Under the pieces are notes generated by a model that worked only from the letters and a program-made list of their open reading frames with translations, searched no databases and was not told the DNA's origin. This document shows positions 1 through 9,969 of a stretch of 64,000 nt of DNA, in pieces. The position numbers and the translations under genes are program-made. Numbering within the stretch: the stretch's first letter is position 1; every line of letters begins with the position of its first letter. Source of the stretch: Alkalilimnicola ehrlichii (GTDB lineage: Bacteria; Pseudomonadota; Gammaproteobacteria; Nitrococcales; AK92); NCBI RefSeq assembly GCF_003399765.1, contig NZ_NFZV01000002.1, positions 1-64,000 of the forward strand, read 5' to 3'.

Positions 1-63
1 ATCTCGGCGTTCCGGACCGTTTACCCGGACCGCGCGCGTCGCACCGGATCGCCAACCAGATGA
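1..63 (+). CDS. C-terminal tail of an unidentified protein (partial)
   Basis: The frame is open from the first base and ends at a TGA at 61-63, giving a 20-residue basic tail (rich in Arg and Thr). It may be the end of a gene that starts before the window. It is too short to recognise, and no Shine-Dalgarno or terminator helps. It could equally be a chance open frame. The following 200 bases up to the yigB stop hold nothing I can identify. Confidence 0.2.
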   Translation: MSAFRTVYPDRARRTGSPTR

Positions 64-263
64 ATCGGCGCTCTAGGCACCCCCATCCCAATGGCCACTT
101 CCGGACAAACGGGGATCAGCTCAAAAAACCGGGCAAGACATCGGCCACGAAGCGGTCTCGCTTGTGGCCTGCGTCAAAACGCACCGCTTCGCCTAACAAA
201 CAGGAGCTTACGCCTAGCTTTATAACGGTCGACTCGCCGGCGGAAACCGACACGTCGCCTTCT

Positions 264-992
264 TCAGCCATCGCGAAACGCCTCCGGAGACAGCAGCTCG
301 CCCAATGCTTGCAATGAGGCGACCTCGATATGCGGCACGGTTTCCAATTCCCCGGGCCAAGCCCGGCCATCGCGGTTCAGCCATACCGCATGGACACCGA
401 ACTGCGCTGCCCCGAACACATCGGTTGCCGGCTCATCGCCAATATGCAACAGCTCGTCGGGAGCAACACCGGCTCGCCGGCACGCCGCCTCAAAGATAAG
501 GTGATCCGGTTTTGCCGAGCCGATATCAACCGCCGATAAGGCAAAATCGAAATATCCGCCCAAACCCAGCCTGCCGACATCGGCATTACCATTGGTAATC
601 ACGCCAAGCCGATATCGGCCGTGCAATGCGCTCAATACAGGCTTTGTTTCCGGATACGGCGTCACCTCGTGGCGGGCGTCGATAAACACCTTAAAACCCT
701 GCTCGACCAGGCTTTGCTCGTAGCCGCACTCCTCCGCCAGCTCGGCCAAGGCGGCTTTGCGCCAGGCGGTAACGTTATGCCGCAGTTGCGGCTGTCGAGC
801 GGCAAGGTCCAAGCGTCGTCGATATAAGGTTTCCGGACTGTAGCGCTCGGTTATGCGTGGGTAGGACTCGCTGAGAAAGTCATACAGGCGTTGCTCGGCG
901 CGCTCGATAACGCCCTCCAGATCCCATAAGGTGTAATCCAGATCGAAGCTGATCGCCCGTACTTGGGAAAGATCCGGCACCGTGTTACTCAT
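264..992 (-). CDS. yigB: HAD-superfamily hydrolase, YigB type
   Basis: A 242-residue haloacid dehalogenase-like phosphatase. The nucleophile motif FDLDYTLWD lies at residues 16-24 (Asp17, Asp19), the second motif is VITNGN in the middle, and the acidic motif is HIGDEPATDV near residue 190. The sequence around GLGGYFDFALSA matches the YigB branch, which in E. coli acts on FMN and sugar phosphates; the substrate here is not shown. An open frame runs further upstream, but the ATG at 990-992 starts the domain and overlaps the dnaQ end by 8 bases, which indicates co-transcription with dnaQ. Confidence 0.85.
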   Translation of the reverse strand: MSNTVPDLSQVRAISFDLDYTLWDLEGVIERAEQRLYDFLSESYPRITERYSPETLYRRRLDLAARQPQLRHNVTAWRKAALAELAEECGYEQSLVEQGFKVFIDARHEVTPYPETKPVLSALHGRYRLGVITNGNADVGRLGLGGYFDFALSAVDIGSAKPDHLIFEAACRRAGVAPDELLHIGDEPATDVFGAAQFGVHAVWLNRDGRAWPGELETVPHIEVASLQALGELLSPEAFRDG

Positions 993-1737
993 CCTTGCTC
1001 GCCTCGCCGGCCTCCATTTGCCGCCATAGACAATCTCCCCCGGCCGCCTTATCCAGGCGCTCCAGCCAACGTTCGTGCTTCGCCCGCTCGCTATCGCTAG
1101 CGCGCACCACCGCAAGACGCGGCCGGTCGGCCGGTAAGCGGCGAATTCCACGCCGACCGCCGCTGTGCGCCGCACCCGATTCCGTATCGCCCTCCTCGGC
1201 ATCCAACAGCAACGCGGTCTGCCCACCCGTCATCGCCAGATAAACATCGGCCAAAATCCGGGCGTCGAGCAAAGCGCCGTGAAGGTCGCGTTGCGAGTTA
1301 TCGATGCCGTAACGCTTACATAAGGCGTCGAGGCTATTGCGCTGCCCGGGATGCATGCCGCGGGCGAGCAACAGCGTATCGAGCACCGAACAGATATCCT
1401 CCACCTTACCCAGAGAAGGGTCTAGCCATTTCAACTCGTGATTAATAAAACCGACGTCGAATGCCGCGTTATGAATAACCAGCTCGGCACCTCGGACGAA
1501 ATCGAGAAACTCCTGCGCAACGTCGCCAAATCGCGGCTTATCCTGCAGAAATTCGTTGGTGATTCCGTGTACTTCGATAGCGCCTTCGTCGATCTCGCGG
1601 TCAGGTTGCAGGTAATGATGAAAGTAGTTGTTGGTCGGCCGCCGGTTTATCAGCTCAACACAACCGATTTCGATAATCCGGTGGCCTTGGCTCGGCTCCA
1701 GGCCGGTGGTTTCCGTATCGAGAACAATCTGTCGCAT
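985..1737 (-). CDS. dnaQ: DNA polymerase III epsilon subunit (3'-5' proofreading exonuclease)
   Basis: A 250-residue DEDDh exonuclease that proofreads for the replicative polymerase. ExoI is LDTETTG with Asp7 and Glu9, ExoII is HNAAFDVGF with Asp94, and ExoIII has His153 and Asp158. A C-terminal tail of about 70 residues, the part that binds the alpha subunit in E. coli, follows the nuclease domain. The ATG at 1735-1737 is chosen over an upstream TTG because AGGAAGGA lies 8-9 bases before it. The gene sits between rnhA and yigB; the rnhA-dnaQ pairing is classic in this class of bacteria, although there the two are often divergent. Confidence 0.95.
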   Translation of the reverse strand: MRQIVLDTETTGLEPSQGHRIIEIGCVELINRRPTNNYFHHYLQPDREIDEGAIEVHGITNEFLQDKPRFGDVAQEFLDFVRGAELVIHNAAFDVGFINHELKWLDPSLGKVEDICSVLDTLLLARGMHPGQRNSLDALCKRYGIDNSQRDLHGALLDARILADVYLAMTGGQTALLLDAEEGDTESGAAHSGGRRGIRRLPADRPRLAVVRASDSERAKHERWLERLDKAAGGDCLWRQMEAGEASKDE

Positions 1738-1784
1738 CGGGCTATTCCTTCCTATACTCAACGGCTAACGCCTGCACTACACAA

Positions 1785-2228
1785 TCAACTGGTCAGCAAC
1801 TCGTCAATGCCCCGGTTGGCCAGGGCATCGGCCCGTTCATTGTCGGGATGGCCACTATGGCCCTTCACCCAATGCCACTCTATATCGTGACGTGCAGCCG
1901 CAGCATCCAGGCGCTGCCAGAGATCGACATTTTTTACCGGTTGCCGGGAGGCCGTCCGCCATCCGCGTTTCTTCCAGTTCGCCATCCACTCGGTAATGCC
2001 TTTGCGCACGTATTGAGAGTCGGTGGTCAATACCACCTTGCATGACCGCTTCAAGCTCTCTAAGGCGACAATCGCTGCCATAAGCTCCATACGATTATTG
2101 GTGGTTTCCGCCTCTCCGCCGTGCAGCGTTTTTTCCTTGCCACGGTAGCGCAACACAGCACCCCAACCGCCAGGGCCAGGGTTGCCGCGGCAGGCACCAT
2201 CGGTAAAAATCTCGACAATATCACCCAT
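1785..2228 (-). CDS. rnhA: Ribonuclease HI
   Basis: A 147-residue RNase HI that cuts the RNA strand of RNA-DNA hybrids. [17 protein letters not shown] carries catalytic Asp10, [11 protein letters not shown] carries Glu48, TTDSQYV carries Asp70, and [14 protein letters not shown] holds the His/Asp of the active site. The basic handle KKRGWRT is present. Length and spacing match E. coli RNase HI almost residue for residue. The start is the ATG at 2226-2228, preceded by AAGGA and overlapping the stop of the upstream methyltransferase gene (TAATG). It is translated with that gene and followed 47 bases later by dnaQ. Confidence 0.97.
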   Translation of the reverse strand: MGDIVEIFTDGACRGNPGPGGWGAVLRYRGKEKTLHGGEAETTNNRMELMAAIVALESLKRSCKVVLTTDSQYVRKGITEWMANWKKRGWRTASRQPVKNVDLWQRLDAAAARHDIEWHWVKGHSGHPDNERADALANRGIDELLTS

Positions 2229-2944
2229 TAATAATTCCTTGAGGTCGGCTGAGCCAAGCCGCGGCCGACCAATCGTCGCTGCTTCTGCCAATGCGGGCGC
2301 AAGGGAGTCACGCCGGCAACCCGTTTACGGGCCGTCGTCAAGTAAACACCGCTAAACCAAGGTAGACACAAAGCGCCGAAACGCTCTAGCGGCTGCAACC
2401 TCTCCTGCGCCTTCCAGTTATTCCAAGGGGGACGGAAATACAGATAATCGACGGTTTCCACTTCTAAACCCAACAACCCCATCCAATCGCGCGCTCGTCC
2501 GGAGCTTAAATAGTGTCCGCGCCATGGACCGTCCGCATTCGGGTGCCCTCGCCAGGCTCGCGTCACGCCCCAGGAACTCCAGGGGTTAAACCCTAGCATT
2601 AATAACGTCCCGTCAGGAGCCAGCACACGCTCGGCTTCGCGTAGCACCGTCTGCGGCTCTTCGCTGTACTCCAAGGCGTGAACAAGCACGACAATATCGA
2701 TGCTGTTGGACTGAAACGGCAACTGTTCGAATAGACTGCGGCAGTCCGCGCTGCCCTCCTCCAGCGGCTCGATCAGCCATTGCCGGGCGGTATTGGCCGG
2801 TAACCTCGGAACGCTGCCGAACCCGCCCAACTGCAATAACGCTGCACCGCTTAAAGCGTCCATCCGGCGCTCCAAAGCGTGCCGCTCGACACTCTCCAGT
2901 AGTCGGCCGACGGGGGTCAGATACCAGTTTCGCAGCGTTATCAT
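2228..2944 (-). CDS. SAM-dependent methyltransferase, YafS-like
   Basis: A class I methyltransferase-fold protein of about 238 residues. The middle carries a motif pattern typical of UbiE/Methyltransf_11 proteins: [17 protein letters not shown] followed by [21 protein letters not shown]. The usual glycine-rich SAM loop is weak, as in E. coli YafS. The position next to rnhA, dnaQ and divergent gloB is the same as for yafS in E. coli. The ATG at 2944 follows AAGGG closely; a TTG at 3013 would add 23 residues and has no ribosome site. The substrate is unknown. It overlaps rnhA by one base. Confidence 0.75.
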   Translation of the reverse strand: MITLRNWYLTPVGRLLESVERHALERRMDALSGAALLQLGGFGSVPRLPANTARQWLIEPLEEGSADCRSLFEQLPFQSNSIDIVVLVHALEYSEEPQTVLREAERVLAPDGTLLMLGFNPWSSWGVTRAWRGHPNADGPWRGHYLSSGRARDWMGLLGLEVETVDYLYFRPPWNNWKAQERLQPLERFGALCLPWFSGVYLTTARKRVAGVTPLRPHWQKQRRLVGRGLAQPTSRNY

Positions 2945-3119
2945 CCCTTGCCCGCTGTAGCGTTGCCTGCCAAGCATCCAAGCATACCCTGCCGCCAAGA
3001 CATGCTCCAGCAAGAAACCGGCGAATGAAGAGACCGTATTATTAAATGTTGTATCTGGCGCATTGGTTGACTAACCTCAAAGCACTTTGTCGGCGCAGGA
3101 AAACGGGTAGCATTCCCTC

Positions 3120-3890
3120 ATGGACAGAACGATCCCTATCAAAGCGTTTAGCGATAACTATATCTGGCTTCTACATGATGCGGCCGAACGCTTGGCCGTA
3201 GTGGTCGACCCTGGGGCTGCGGAACCGGTACGAGAGGAACTCGAACGGCGCGGTATGACCCTGGCTGGAATTTTGGTCACTCATCATCACCCTGACCATG
3301 TCGGGGGCGTGCGGGAACTTCTAGAACATTTTCCAGTCCCCGTTTATGGCCCCGCGCAAGAAAGCATCCCCGGTCTTACCGACCCTTTAGGGGAAGGCGA
3401 TACCGTTGCGCTAGAAGCTTTGGATCTCCATTTCACTGTATTAGACGTCCCCGGTCATACCGCCGGCCATATCGCATTTTACGGTGAAGGCATGCTGTTC
3501 TGCGGGGACACACTGTTTGCTGGCGGCTGCGGGCGGCTTTTTGAAGGCACCCCGGCACAAATGCACGCGTCGTTGAGTAAATTAAGCAGTTTACCGAAAA
3601 CCACCCGTGTATACTGCGCACACGAATATACCGAGGCTAACCTACGCTTTGCATCGCAGGTGGAGTCCGACAATCGCGCACTGCAAAAGCGCTTGGACAA
3701 GGTCCGACGACAACGTCGAAACAACGAGATCACGGTACCCAGTACGATAGAGGAGGAGTTGGCCACCAATCCGTTTTTACGGGTAAACCAACAATCCGTG
3801 ATAGAAGCCGCGGAACGTTATGGCAACAAAACGTTATCGTCGCCAACTGAAGTATTCGCAACCGTCAGAAGCTGGAAAGACGCTAGCTGA
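3120..3890 (+). CDS. gloB: Hydroxyacylglutathione hydrolase (glyoxalase II)
   Basis: A 256-residue metallo-beta-lactamase-fold enzyme that hydrolyses S-D-lactoylglutathione to D-lactate and glutathione, the second step of methylglyoxal removal. The metal motif THHHPDHVGG is at residues 54-63; the later ligands are VPGHTAGH, FCGDTLF and CAHEYTEAN. The C-terminal domain with KRLDKVRRQRRNNEITVPST, which binds glutathione, is intact. The gene is divergent from the yafS-like gene with about 175 bases between their starts, which must hold both promoters. No obvious operon partner follows it. Confidence 0.95.
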   Translation: MDRTIPIKAFSDNYIWLLHDAAERLAVVVDPGAAEPVREELERRGMTLAGILVTHHHPDHVGGVRELLEHFPVPVYGPAQESIPGLTDPLGEGDTVALEALDLHFTVLDVPGHTAGHIAFYGEGMLFCGDTLFAGGCGRLFEGTPAQMHASLSKLSSLPKTTRVYCAHEYTEANLRFASQVESDNRALQKRLDKVRRQRRNNEITVPSTIEEELATNPFLRVNQQSVIEAAERYGNKTLSSPTEVFATVRSWKDAS

Positions 3891-4136
3891 ACGCAAAACG
3901 CTATGGCTAGCGAACTCGCTATAAAGGAAAAACTGCACGACGGCTCATAGCCCTTTGCTTACACACAGGGAGCTTCGTATAAGCAACGCTCAGTGATTCC
4001 GTAGCGGGCTTGCGCGTGGGCATTTGCGCTTTCGCCGAACGCCGGACTGCTTCTGCTCGGTGAGCCATGGAAGCCAATAGTGGCTTTACGTCTCGCAACA
4101 ACAAAAGGGACATTGACAAGGTCCGGAGGATTACTT

Positions 4137-5768
4137 GTGCGTACACCCCCCTTCCTGCTCGTCCTCAGCTCGGCGCTGGTGCTCTCGGCCTGTGCCTCGC
4201 TGACTCCGAATCGGCAGGCATCAGATGCCGATCAAGCGGCGGTAGACGCGTCTACCGCCCCGAAAGTTTTGGATGTAACCCCCGTCCAGGCCATGCCGCA
4301 ACCGGACGCAACGGTGGCAGAAGAAAAGCCAGACGATGCGCCCCCGGAAGATCTTTGGGCCCGGATACGAGGCGGTTTCGGCATGGATATGCCAGAGAAT
4401 TCCCGTATCGATGCCGAACTCGCTTTCTTTTCCGCACGTCCAGGTTATATGGAGCGCGTGTCGGATCGGGCCGAGCCGTATCTGTACTATATCGTCGACG
4501 AAATCGAGCGTCGCGGCCTACCGATGGAGCTAGCGCTGCTACCCATTGTCGAAAGCGCTTACCAACCCTTTGCCTACTCCCCAGGACGCGCCGCCGGGAT
4601 TTGGCAGTTCATCCCCAGCACCGGCCTCCATTTCGGCTTGAAGCAAACCTGGTGGTACGACGGCAGGCGGGATATCATCGCCTCCACGGATGCCGCACTC
4701 ACGTATTTGGAAAGCCTTTATAACCAGTTTGGCGATTGGGAGCATGCGCTCGCCGCCTACAACGCCGGACAAGGTACCGTCCGCTCCGCGATCCGCCGCA
4801 ATGGTAACGCCGGCCGGCCGACCGACTACTGGAATCTCCCGCTACCACGCGAAACGCAAGGCTACGTACCCCGCCTTCTGGCATTACGTGCGTTAATCGA
4901 AACACCGGAAGAATATGGCCTGACCCTGCGCCCGCTAGCTAACGAGCCGTATTTGGCCATCATCGATATCGACTCTCAGATCGACCTCGCGCTCGCCGCC
5001 GAATTGGCCGACTTAACGATCAAAGAAGTGTACCGTCTTAACCCAGGCTTCAACCGCTGGGCCACCGACCCCGACGGGCCGCATCGTTTGGTATTGCCGC
5101 TCGACCGGGCCGATGCGTTTACGGCCGGGCTCGAAGCGCTGCCAGCCTCGGAGCGGGTAACCTGGCGTCGTCATCAAGTCCGTTCCGGACAAACGCTCAG
5201 CCACATCGCGCGCGAGCACAACACCACGGTAACCGTCATCCAGGAAGCAAACGGCTTGCGCGACCATCGCATCCGCGCCGGGGCGCATCTCATTGTGCCG
5301 GTATCGCGGGGCAACGCCGAAGAATACACCTTAAGCGCGTCGCAACGGCTTAACCGCCTCCAGGCGACTAACCGCGAAGGGCAGCGACACACGCACACCG
5401 TGCGCAATGGCGATACGCTATGGGATATATCGCGTCGTTACGGGGTCTCAGTCGGGCAGGTGACCAATTGGAACGGGATGGCGCCCAACGATATTCTGCG
5501 CCCAGGGCAGGATTTGGTGATTTGGCTTCCGGAAGGCCAGGTCCGCACCGCGAGCCAAGCCAATTCCCGGGCCCCTATCCCAAGCCAACAGAACGTACAG
5601 TACACGGTACGTCGCGGCGACTCGCTATACCGTATCGCTAGGCAATTTAACGTTTCGGTGGCGGATTTACGGCGCTGGAACAACCTGCCGAGCCAAGGGT
5701 ATTTGCAACCGGGTCAACGCCTGCGGGTGATGGTCGATGTAACCAGCCAGCAAAGCGACGCGATTTAG
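4137..5768 (+). CDS. mltD: Membrane-bound lytic murein transglycosylase D with three LysM domains
   Basis: A 543-residue lipoprotein that cleaves peptidoglycan glycan strands to 1,6-anhydro products. I start it at GTG 4137 because GGAGGA ends 6 bases before it, and because this start exposes a proper lipoprotein signal: PPFLLVLSSALVLSAC with lipobox LSAC. The SLT domain carries catalytic Glu in LLPIVESAYQP, then GIWQFIP and AAYNAGQG. Three LysM repeats follow, beginning HQVRSGQTLSHIA, HTVRNGDTLWDIS and YTVRRGDSLYRIA. In enterobacteria mltD lies next to gloB, as here; 246 bases separate them. Confidence 0.93.
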   Translation: MRTPPFLLVLSSALVLSACASLTPNRQASDADQAAVDASTAPKVLDVTPVQAMPQPDATVAEEKPDDAPPEDLWARIRGGFGMDMPENSRIDAELAFFSARPGYMERVSDRAEPYLYYIVDEIERRGLPMELALLPIVESAYQPFAYSPGRAAGIWQFIPSTGLHFGLKQTWWYDGRRDIIASTDAALTYLESLYNQFGDWEHALAAYNAGQGTVRSAIRRNGNAGRPTDYWNLPLPRETQGYVPRLLALRALIETPEEYGLTLRPLANEPYLAIIDIDSQIDLALAAELADLTIKEVYRLNPGFNRWATDPDGPHRLVLPLDRADAFTAGLEALPASERVTWRRHQVRSGQTLSHIAREHNTTVTVIQEANGLRDHRIRAGAHLIVPVSRGNAEEYTLSASQRLNRLQATNREGQRHTHTVRNGDTLWDISRRYGVSVGQVTNWNGMAPNDILRPGQDLVIWLPEGQVRTASQANSRAPIPSQQNVQYTVRRGDSLYRIARQFNVSVADLRRWNNLPSQGYLQPGQRLRVMVDVTSQQSDAI

Positions 5769-5781
5769 AAAACATCGAACG

Positions 5782-5822
5782 CATGCATGCCAACGCCTGC
5801 TTCAGTCGCGTTGGCGTGCATG
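5782..5822. terminator. Long hairpin between convergent mltD and minE
   Basis: Inverted repeat of 15 bases (5782-5796 against 5808-5822) with one G-T wobble and an 11-base loop. Reading the minus strand, the stem is followed by a T-rich stretch (GTTTTCTAAA), so it most likely ends the minCDE transcript and may also block mltD read-through. The plus-strand side has no T tract. Confidence 0.55.
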
Positions 5823-5833
5823 GGGCGTCCTCG

Positions 5834-6112
5834 TTAACGGGCTCTCGCTTGGTGCCGCGCAGGCGACTCAGGGAGCATGATATTAAGCTCCAGCACTTCG
5901 TAGTCGCCCTCGCGCTCCAGCTCCATCCGAATCGCTTCCTGATCGACCTGAACGTACTTGCGGACAACCTCCAGCAGTTCCTCCCGCAACATGGGTAAGT
6001 ACTCCGGACCGTCCCGCTGTGTGCGCTCGTGGGCGACGATGATTTGCAGTCGTTCCTTCGCGACCTTCGCACTGCCCTTCTTTTGTGATGTAAAGTAACG
6101 CATAAAATTCAT
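5834..6112 (-). CDS. minE: Cell division topological specificity factor MinE
   Basis: A 92-residue MinE. The N-terminal membrane-binding and MinD-activating segment begins MNFMRYF, followed by AKERLQIIVAHERTQRDGP, the conserved contact helix that drives MinD ATP hydrolysis. The C-terminal dimer domain holds LREELLEVVRKYV and MELEREGDYEVLELNI. The last gene of minCDE, it starts 3 bases after the minD stop. Together the three proteins restrict FtsZ ring assembly to mid-cell. Confidence 0.95.
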   Translation of the reverse strand: MNFMRYFTSQKKGSAKVAKERLQIIVAHERTQRDGPEYLPMLREELLEVVRKYVQVDQEAIRMELEREGDYEVLELNIMLPESPARHQARAR

Positions 6113-6115
6113 TGC

Positions 6116-6922
6116 TTAACTCCCAAACAGGCGCCCGAGAAATCCCTTTTTCTCCACCAAGAAACGGTGAGGCCTCTCCTCACCGAGGAAGCGTGCCACG
6201 GCGTCCTGATAGGCTTGGCCGGCATCGGTGCTATCTTCCATAATAACCGGAACGCCGGCGTTTGAAGCCTGCAACACAGCCTTGGACTCTGGAATGACTC
6301 CTAACAACTCAACCGCCAGAATCTCCTGGACATCTTCGACGCTCAACATCTCGCCGCGCTCGACCCGCTGCGGCGAATAACGAGCCAGCAACAGACGCTC
6401 CCGAACCGGCTCATCGCCTCGCTCGGCACGCCGCGTTTTACTCGCCAGAATACCCAAGACGCGGTCCGAGTCGCGTACCGAAGACACCTCCGGATTCGCG
6501 ACCACTATCGCTTCGTCCGCGAAATAGGCCGCTAACATAGCGCCCCGCTCGATCCCGGCCGGAGAGTCGCAAATGATGTACTCAAAGTCCTGGCTCAACT
6601 CTTCGAGCACCCGCTCGACACCTTCTTGAGTCAAGGCATCCTTATCGCGTGTCTGCGAGGCGGGCAAGATACACAGATTGTCGACCCGCTTATCTTTAAT
6701 AAGCGCCTGATTCAGGTTCGCCTCGCCGCTAATGACATTAACGAAGTCGTATACGACGCGGCGCTCGCAACCCATGATCAGGTCGAGGTTGCGCAGGCCG
6801 ACATCGAAATCGATCACTGCGGTTTTATGGCCAGCCATGGCCAAGCCGGTGGCAACAGCCGCACTGGTTGTGGTCTTGCCTACGCCCCCCTTACCTGAGG
6901 TGACCACGATGATTCTTGCCAC
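6116..6922 (-). CDS. minD: Septum-site determining ATPase MinD
   Basis: A 268-residue deviant-Walker ATPase that dimerises on the membrane with ATP, recruits MinC, and is released by MinE. The P-loop GKGGVGKTTTSA is at residues 10-21, the switch motif DFDVGLRNLD at about 39-48, and DSPAGIE marks Walker B. The C-terminal membrane targeting amphipathic helix is KKGFLGRLFG. It is in the usual order minC-minD-minE with short gaps (23 and 3 bases). Confidence 0.97.
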   Translation of the reverse strand: MARIIVVTSGKGGVGKTTTSAAVATGLAMAGHKTAVIDFDVGLRNLDLIMGCERRVVYDFVNVISGEANLNQALIKDKRVDNLCILPASQTRDKDALTQEGVERVLEELSQDFEYIICDSPAGIERGAMLAAYFADEAIVVANPEVSSVRDSDRVLGILASKTRRAERGDEPVRERLLLARYSPQRVERGEMLSVEDVQEILAVELLGVIPESKAVLQASNAGVPVIMEDSTDAGQAYQDAVARFLGEERPHRFLVEKKGFLGRLFGS

Positions 6923-6945
6923 GTTCGTTACCTCCCGAGAAAACT

Positions 6946-7658
6946 TTAAAGCGGCTCGATACGCAGGGTATCTTCGTCGAGAAACACCTGTACCGGCATA
7001 CCGGCGCCTATGTTTTTAAACTGTTCGTTAATTTGATAATTACCGGCAACCGACAACAGCTCGGCTTGCAGATCGTGACAGAAGATCCGCGCCTGGCTAT
7101 CCCCGCGTACGCCGGCTAATGCCCTACCACGTAAAGTTCCGTAGATGTGGACATGGCCATCGGCCAGCACTTCCGCTCCCGGACTCACCGACGAAAGTAC
7201 AATTAGATCGCCGCCCCGAGCATAAACCTGCTGCCCGGACCGGACGGGTTGTTTAATCACCAAACTGCCGCCGACGGGCTTTTCTTCGCTCTTCTCCACT
7301 TGCCGCCTGACTGGCGTCGCGTTACCGACATTCAGCAGCGGCAAACCGGCTTCGGACGCCGCCTCTACCAGCGTCTCAAGGCCCTCGCGTACGCCGATAA
7401 TCTGCATCCCGCGGGCTCGCAGGAAACCGGCCGCCTCGGCGATGACAGCCGGACCCTCTTCGCCCAATTCGCCAACGTCGATCACAACCGGAACGCCGCG
7501 AAAAAATCGGGCGCCTGCGCCAACTTCGTATCTAGTTGCTCTGCCAAACGATTCATATCTGCCGTCAGCACGCGCAGGACGGTCAGCGTCAACATCCGGC
7601 CTTTAAACTCGAAGGCCGGCGTTAGCTCGTTGGGAGCCGTAGAAGTATTCGACACCAT
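6946..7658 (-). CDS. minC: Septum-site determining protein MinC (apparent frameshift)
   Basis: MinC inhibits FtsZ polymerisation at the poles together with MinD. The N-terminal part starts at ATG 7656-7658 and reads FEFKGRMLTLTVLRVL; about 55 codons in, the frame breaks near 7496-7506. The second frame resumes with RGVPVVIDVGEL and continues to the C-terminal beta-helix (VRSGQQVYARGGDLIV and GRALAGVRGD). Adding one base after a run of six T on the coding strand restores a single 237-residue protein of normal MinC length. The break coincides with U UUU UUC in the correct phase for -1 slippage (see findings), but a sequencing deletion is the simpler reading because similar breaks occur in essential genes nearby. 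Confidence 0.88.
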
Positions 7659-8077
7659 TACGATTTTAGCTCGAATGCTGCGTTGGGAAAGTCAATGACA
7701 TCGTGATGGATCGCATCCGAACCGCACTCCATGCCGTTAAGAAACGCCGAACTATTCGCTTACCTCTCCGGCAATCGCTCCATGGCAAAGGTTAGACCGT
7801 TGCCGATGGGCCGCTTTCAGCTACAGCAGCCCCGCCAGCCGGAAGGGTAAGGGGATGGTTCGGTTCTACCTTGATACCCGTAGCGTCAGCTACACAACTA
7901 ATCGGTGAACTATACACCGTAAAACGCTCTGCTGCCCATGAATAGAGCAAAATTCCGCAATGCGAACGCCGGGTCAAGGTTAAACTGACACGTGAATGTC
8001 GGCAAACTGTTGCCGTTCGCCGACAAAGCCGGCGGCTCGATAAAATCGAAGCCTCATCGAGCCGCCGCCGCATACGC
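7659..8077. other. Intergenic region between htpG and minC
   Basis: About 420 bases with no supported gene. It must hold the minC promoter, but I could not find a well spaced -35/-10 pair. The end nearest htpG holds a hairpin listed separately. No tRNA or riboswitch-like pattern is visible. Confidence 0.6.
8031..8066 (-). terminator. Probable terminator after htpG
   Basis: An 11-bp perfect stem (8031-8041 with 8056-8066, GGCGGCTCGAT arm) and 14-base loop lies just past the htpG stop. The T tract after it on the minus strand is short (CTTTGTC), so efficiency is uncertain. Confidence 0.5.
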
Positions 8078-9955
8078 TCACCCGGTTTGCATCAACAGCG
8101 AATTAACGCGTTTGACAAAGCTTGCCGGGTCTTCCAGTTGCCCGCCCTCGGTCAGCAAGGCTTGCTCGAACAGAACCTCTGCCCAGTTCTTGAAACGCTC
8201 GTCGTCCTTCTCCTCGACGAGTTGCTTCACGAGCGGGTGCTGCGGATTAACCTCTAAGGTCGGCCGAGCCTGCGGCAGATCGTGACCGGCAGCTCTCAGT
8301 ATCCGCTGCATCCCGATTCCGAACTCGTGATCGTCCACCACTAGGCAAGAGGGCGAATCGGTAAGCCGATGACTGACGCGAACGTCTCGCACCTGATCGG
8401 CCAGCGCTTTCTCGAAGCGCTCTAGCAAAGGCTTGTACTCATCCGCCGCTTTATCCAGCTCTTCCTTCGCTTCCTTATCTTCCAGCTCTCCCAGGTCCAA
8501 CTCGCCCTTGGCGACCGACTGCAAAGGTTTGCCGTTGTAGTTCTCAAGGTGTGCAACCAACCACTCGTCGACCGGATCGGTCAGCAGCAGCACCTCTAGA
8601 CCTTTCTTGCGGAAGACTTCGAGATGGGGGCTGTTTACAGCCGCTTTGAAAGAGTCGGCGGTCAGGTAGTAAATCTTATCCTGTCCCTCGCCCATACGCT
8701 CAAGATACTGATCGAAGCTTACGTCCGCTGCTTCTTTGGCCTCGTGCGTGGAGGAGAAACGCAACAACTTGGCAATCCGCTCGCGGTTACCGAAGTCTTC
8801 CGCCGGCCCTTCTTTTAATACCCGACCGAACGTCTGCCAAAAGCCGGCATACTGTTCCGGCTCGTTCTTCGCCATAGTCTCCAGCAAGTCGAGTACGCGC
8901 TTGACCGACGCGCTGCGGATACGATCGAGCATCCGGTTGTGCTGGAGGATTTCCCGCGACACGTTCAGCGGCAAGTCGTCGGAATCGATGACGCCACGAA
9001 CGAAACGCAGATAACGCGGCATCAGATGCTCGGCATCGTCCATGATGAAGACGCGCTTTACATATAACTTGATGCCGTGCGCCTGGTCGCGATCCCACAG
9101 ATCGAACGGCGCGCGCTGCGGGATATACAAAAGCGACGTATAGGAAAGATTGCCCTCGACCTTGTTGTGAATGTAAGCCAAGGGCGGCTCGAAATCGTGT
9201 GCAACGTGCTTATAGAATTCGTGGTACTCGTCTTCCGAGATATCCTGTTTCGGCCGCATCCATAAAGCCGACGCCCGATTGACCTTTTCCTCGCCGGCTT
9301 CCTCGCCCTCGCCATCCATCAGAATCGGGATAGAAATGTGGTCGGAGTAGGTTCGGATGATATGACGCAAACGGAACGCATCGAGGAATTCGTCCTCGCC
9401 CTCGCGCAGGTGCAAAATCACTTCCGTCCCGCGCTCCGGGCGCTCTTCGTTGGCAATCGTATAACCGCCCTGCCCGTCCGACTCCCAGCGAACGCCGTAC
9501 TGAGGCTTATCGCCAGCCTTGCGCGTCAAGACGGTTACGCGGTCGGCAACCACGAAGGCAGAATAAAAGCCGACACCGAACTGGCCGATAAGCTGCGCGT
9601 CTTTCGCTTCGTCGCCCGTTAACGCTTCAAGAAATTGCCGTGTGCCGGAACGGGCAATAGTGCCGAGGTTTTCCACCACCTCATCGCGCGTCATTCCGAT
9701 GCCGTTATCCTTGATCGTGATGGTTCTGGCATCTTTATCGAAAGCCACGCGAATGCTCAGCTCCGCGTCTCCTTCGTAGAGCGCTTCGTCTTTTAATGCC
9801 TGAAAGCGTAGCTTATCGGCCGCATCGGAAGCGTTCGACACCAGCTCTCTTAAGAAAATTTCTTTATTGCTGTAGAGAGAATGAATCATCAGGTTCAGCA
9901 ACTGCTGAACCTCGGCTTGGAACGATAAGTTTTCCTTCTCAGCTTCCACGCTCAT
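8078..9955 (-). CDS. htpG: Chaperone protein HtpG (Hsp90)
   Basis: A 625-residue bacterial Hsp90, a homodimeric ATP-dependent chaperone of the cytosol. The GHKL ATPase domain shows [14 protein letters not shown] (catalytic Glu and Asn), IKDNGIGM, and the lid motif [11 protein letters not shown]. The middle domain contains [19 protein letters not shown] with the conserved Arg that senses ATP. The C-terminal dimer domain is complete, ending in VNSLLMQTG. It starts at ATG 9955, 14 bases past ogt's stop. No sigma-32 promoter could be made out directly upstream, and it may be read from ogt. Confidence 0.97.
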   Translation of the reverse strand: MSVEAEKENLSFQAEVQQLLNLMIHSLYSNKEIFLRELVSNASDAADKLRFQALKDEALYEGDAELSIRVAFDKDARTITIKDNGIGMTRDEVVENLGTIARSGTRQFLEALTGDEAKDAQLIGQFGVGFYSAFVVADRVTVLTRKAGDKPQYGVRWESDGQGGYTIANEERPERGTEVILHLREGEDEFLDAFRLRHIIRTYSDHISIPILMDGEGEEAGEEKVNRASALWMRPKQDISEDEYHEFYKHVAHDFEPPLAYIHNKVEGNLSYTSLLYIPQRAPFDLWDRDQAHGIKLYVKRVFIMDDAEHLMPRYLRFVRGVIDSDDLPLNVSREILQHNRMLDRIRSASVKRVLDLLETMAKNEPEQYAGFWQTFGRVLKEGPAEDFGNRERIAKLLRFSSTHEAKEAADVSFDQYLERMGEGQDKIYYLTADSFKAAVNSPHLEVFRKKGLEVLLLTDPVDEWLVAHLENYNGKPLQSVAKGELDLGELEDKEAKEELDKAADEYKPLLERFEKALADQVRDVRVSHRLTDSPSCLVVDDHEFGIGMQRILRAAGHDLPQARPTLEVNPQHPLVKQLVEEKDDERFKNWAEVLFEQALLTEGGQLEDPASFVKRVNSLLMQTG

Positions 9956-9969
9956 GCTGATTATACTCC

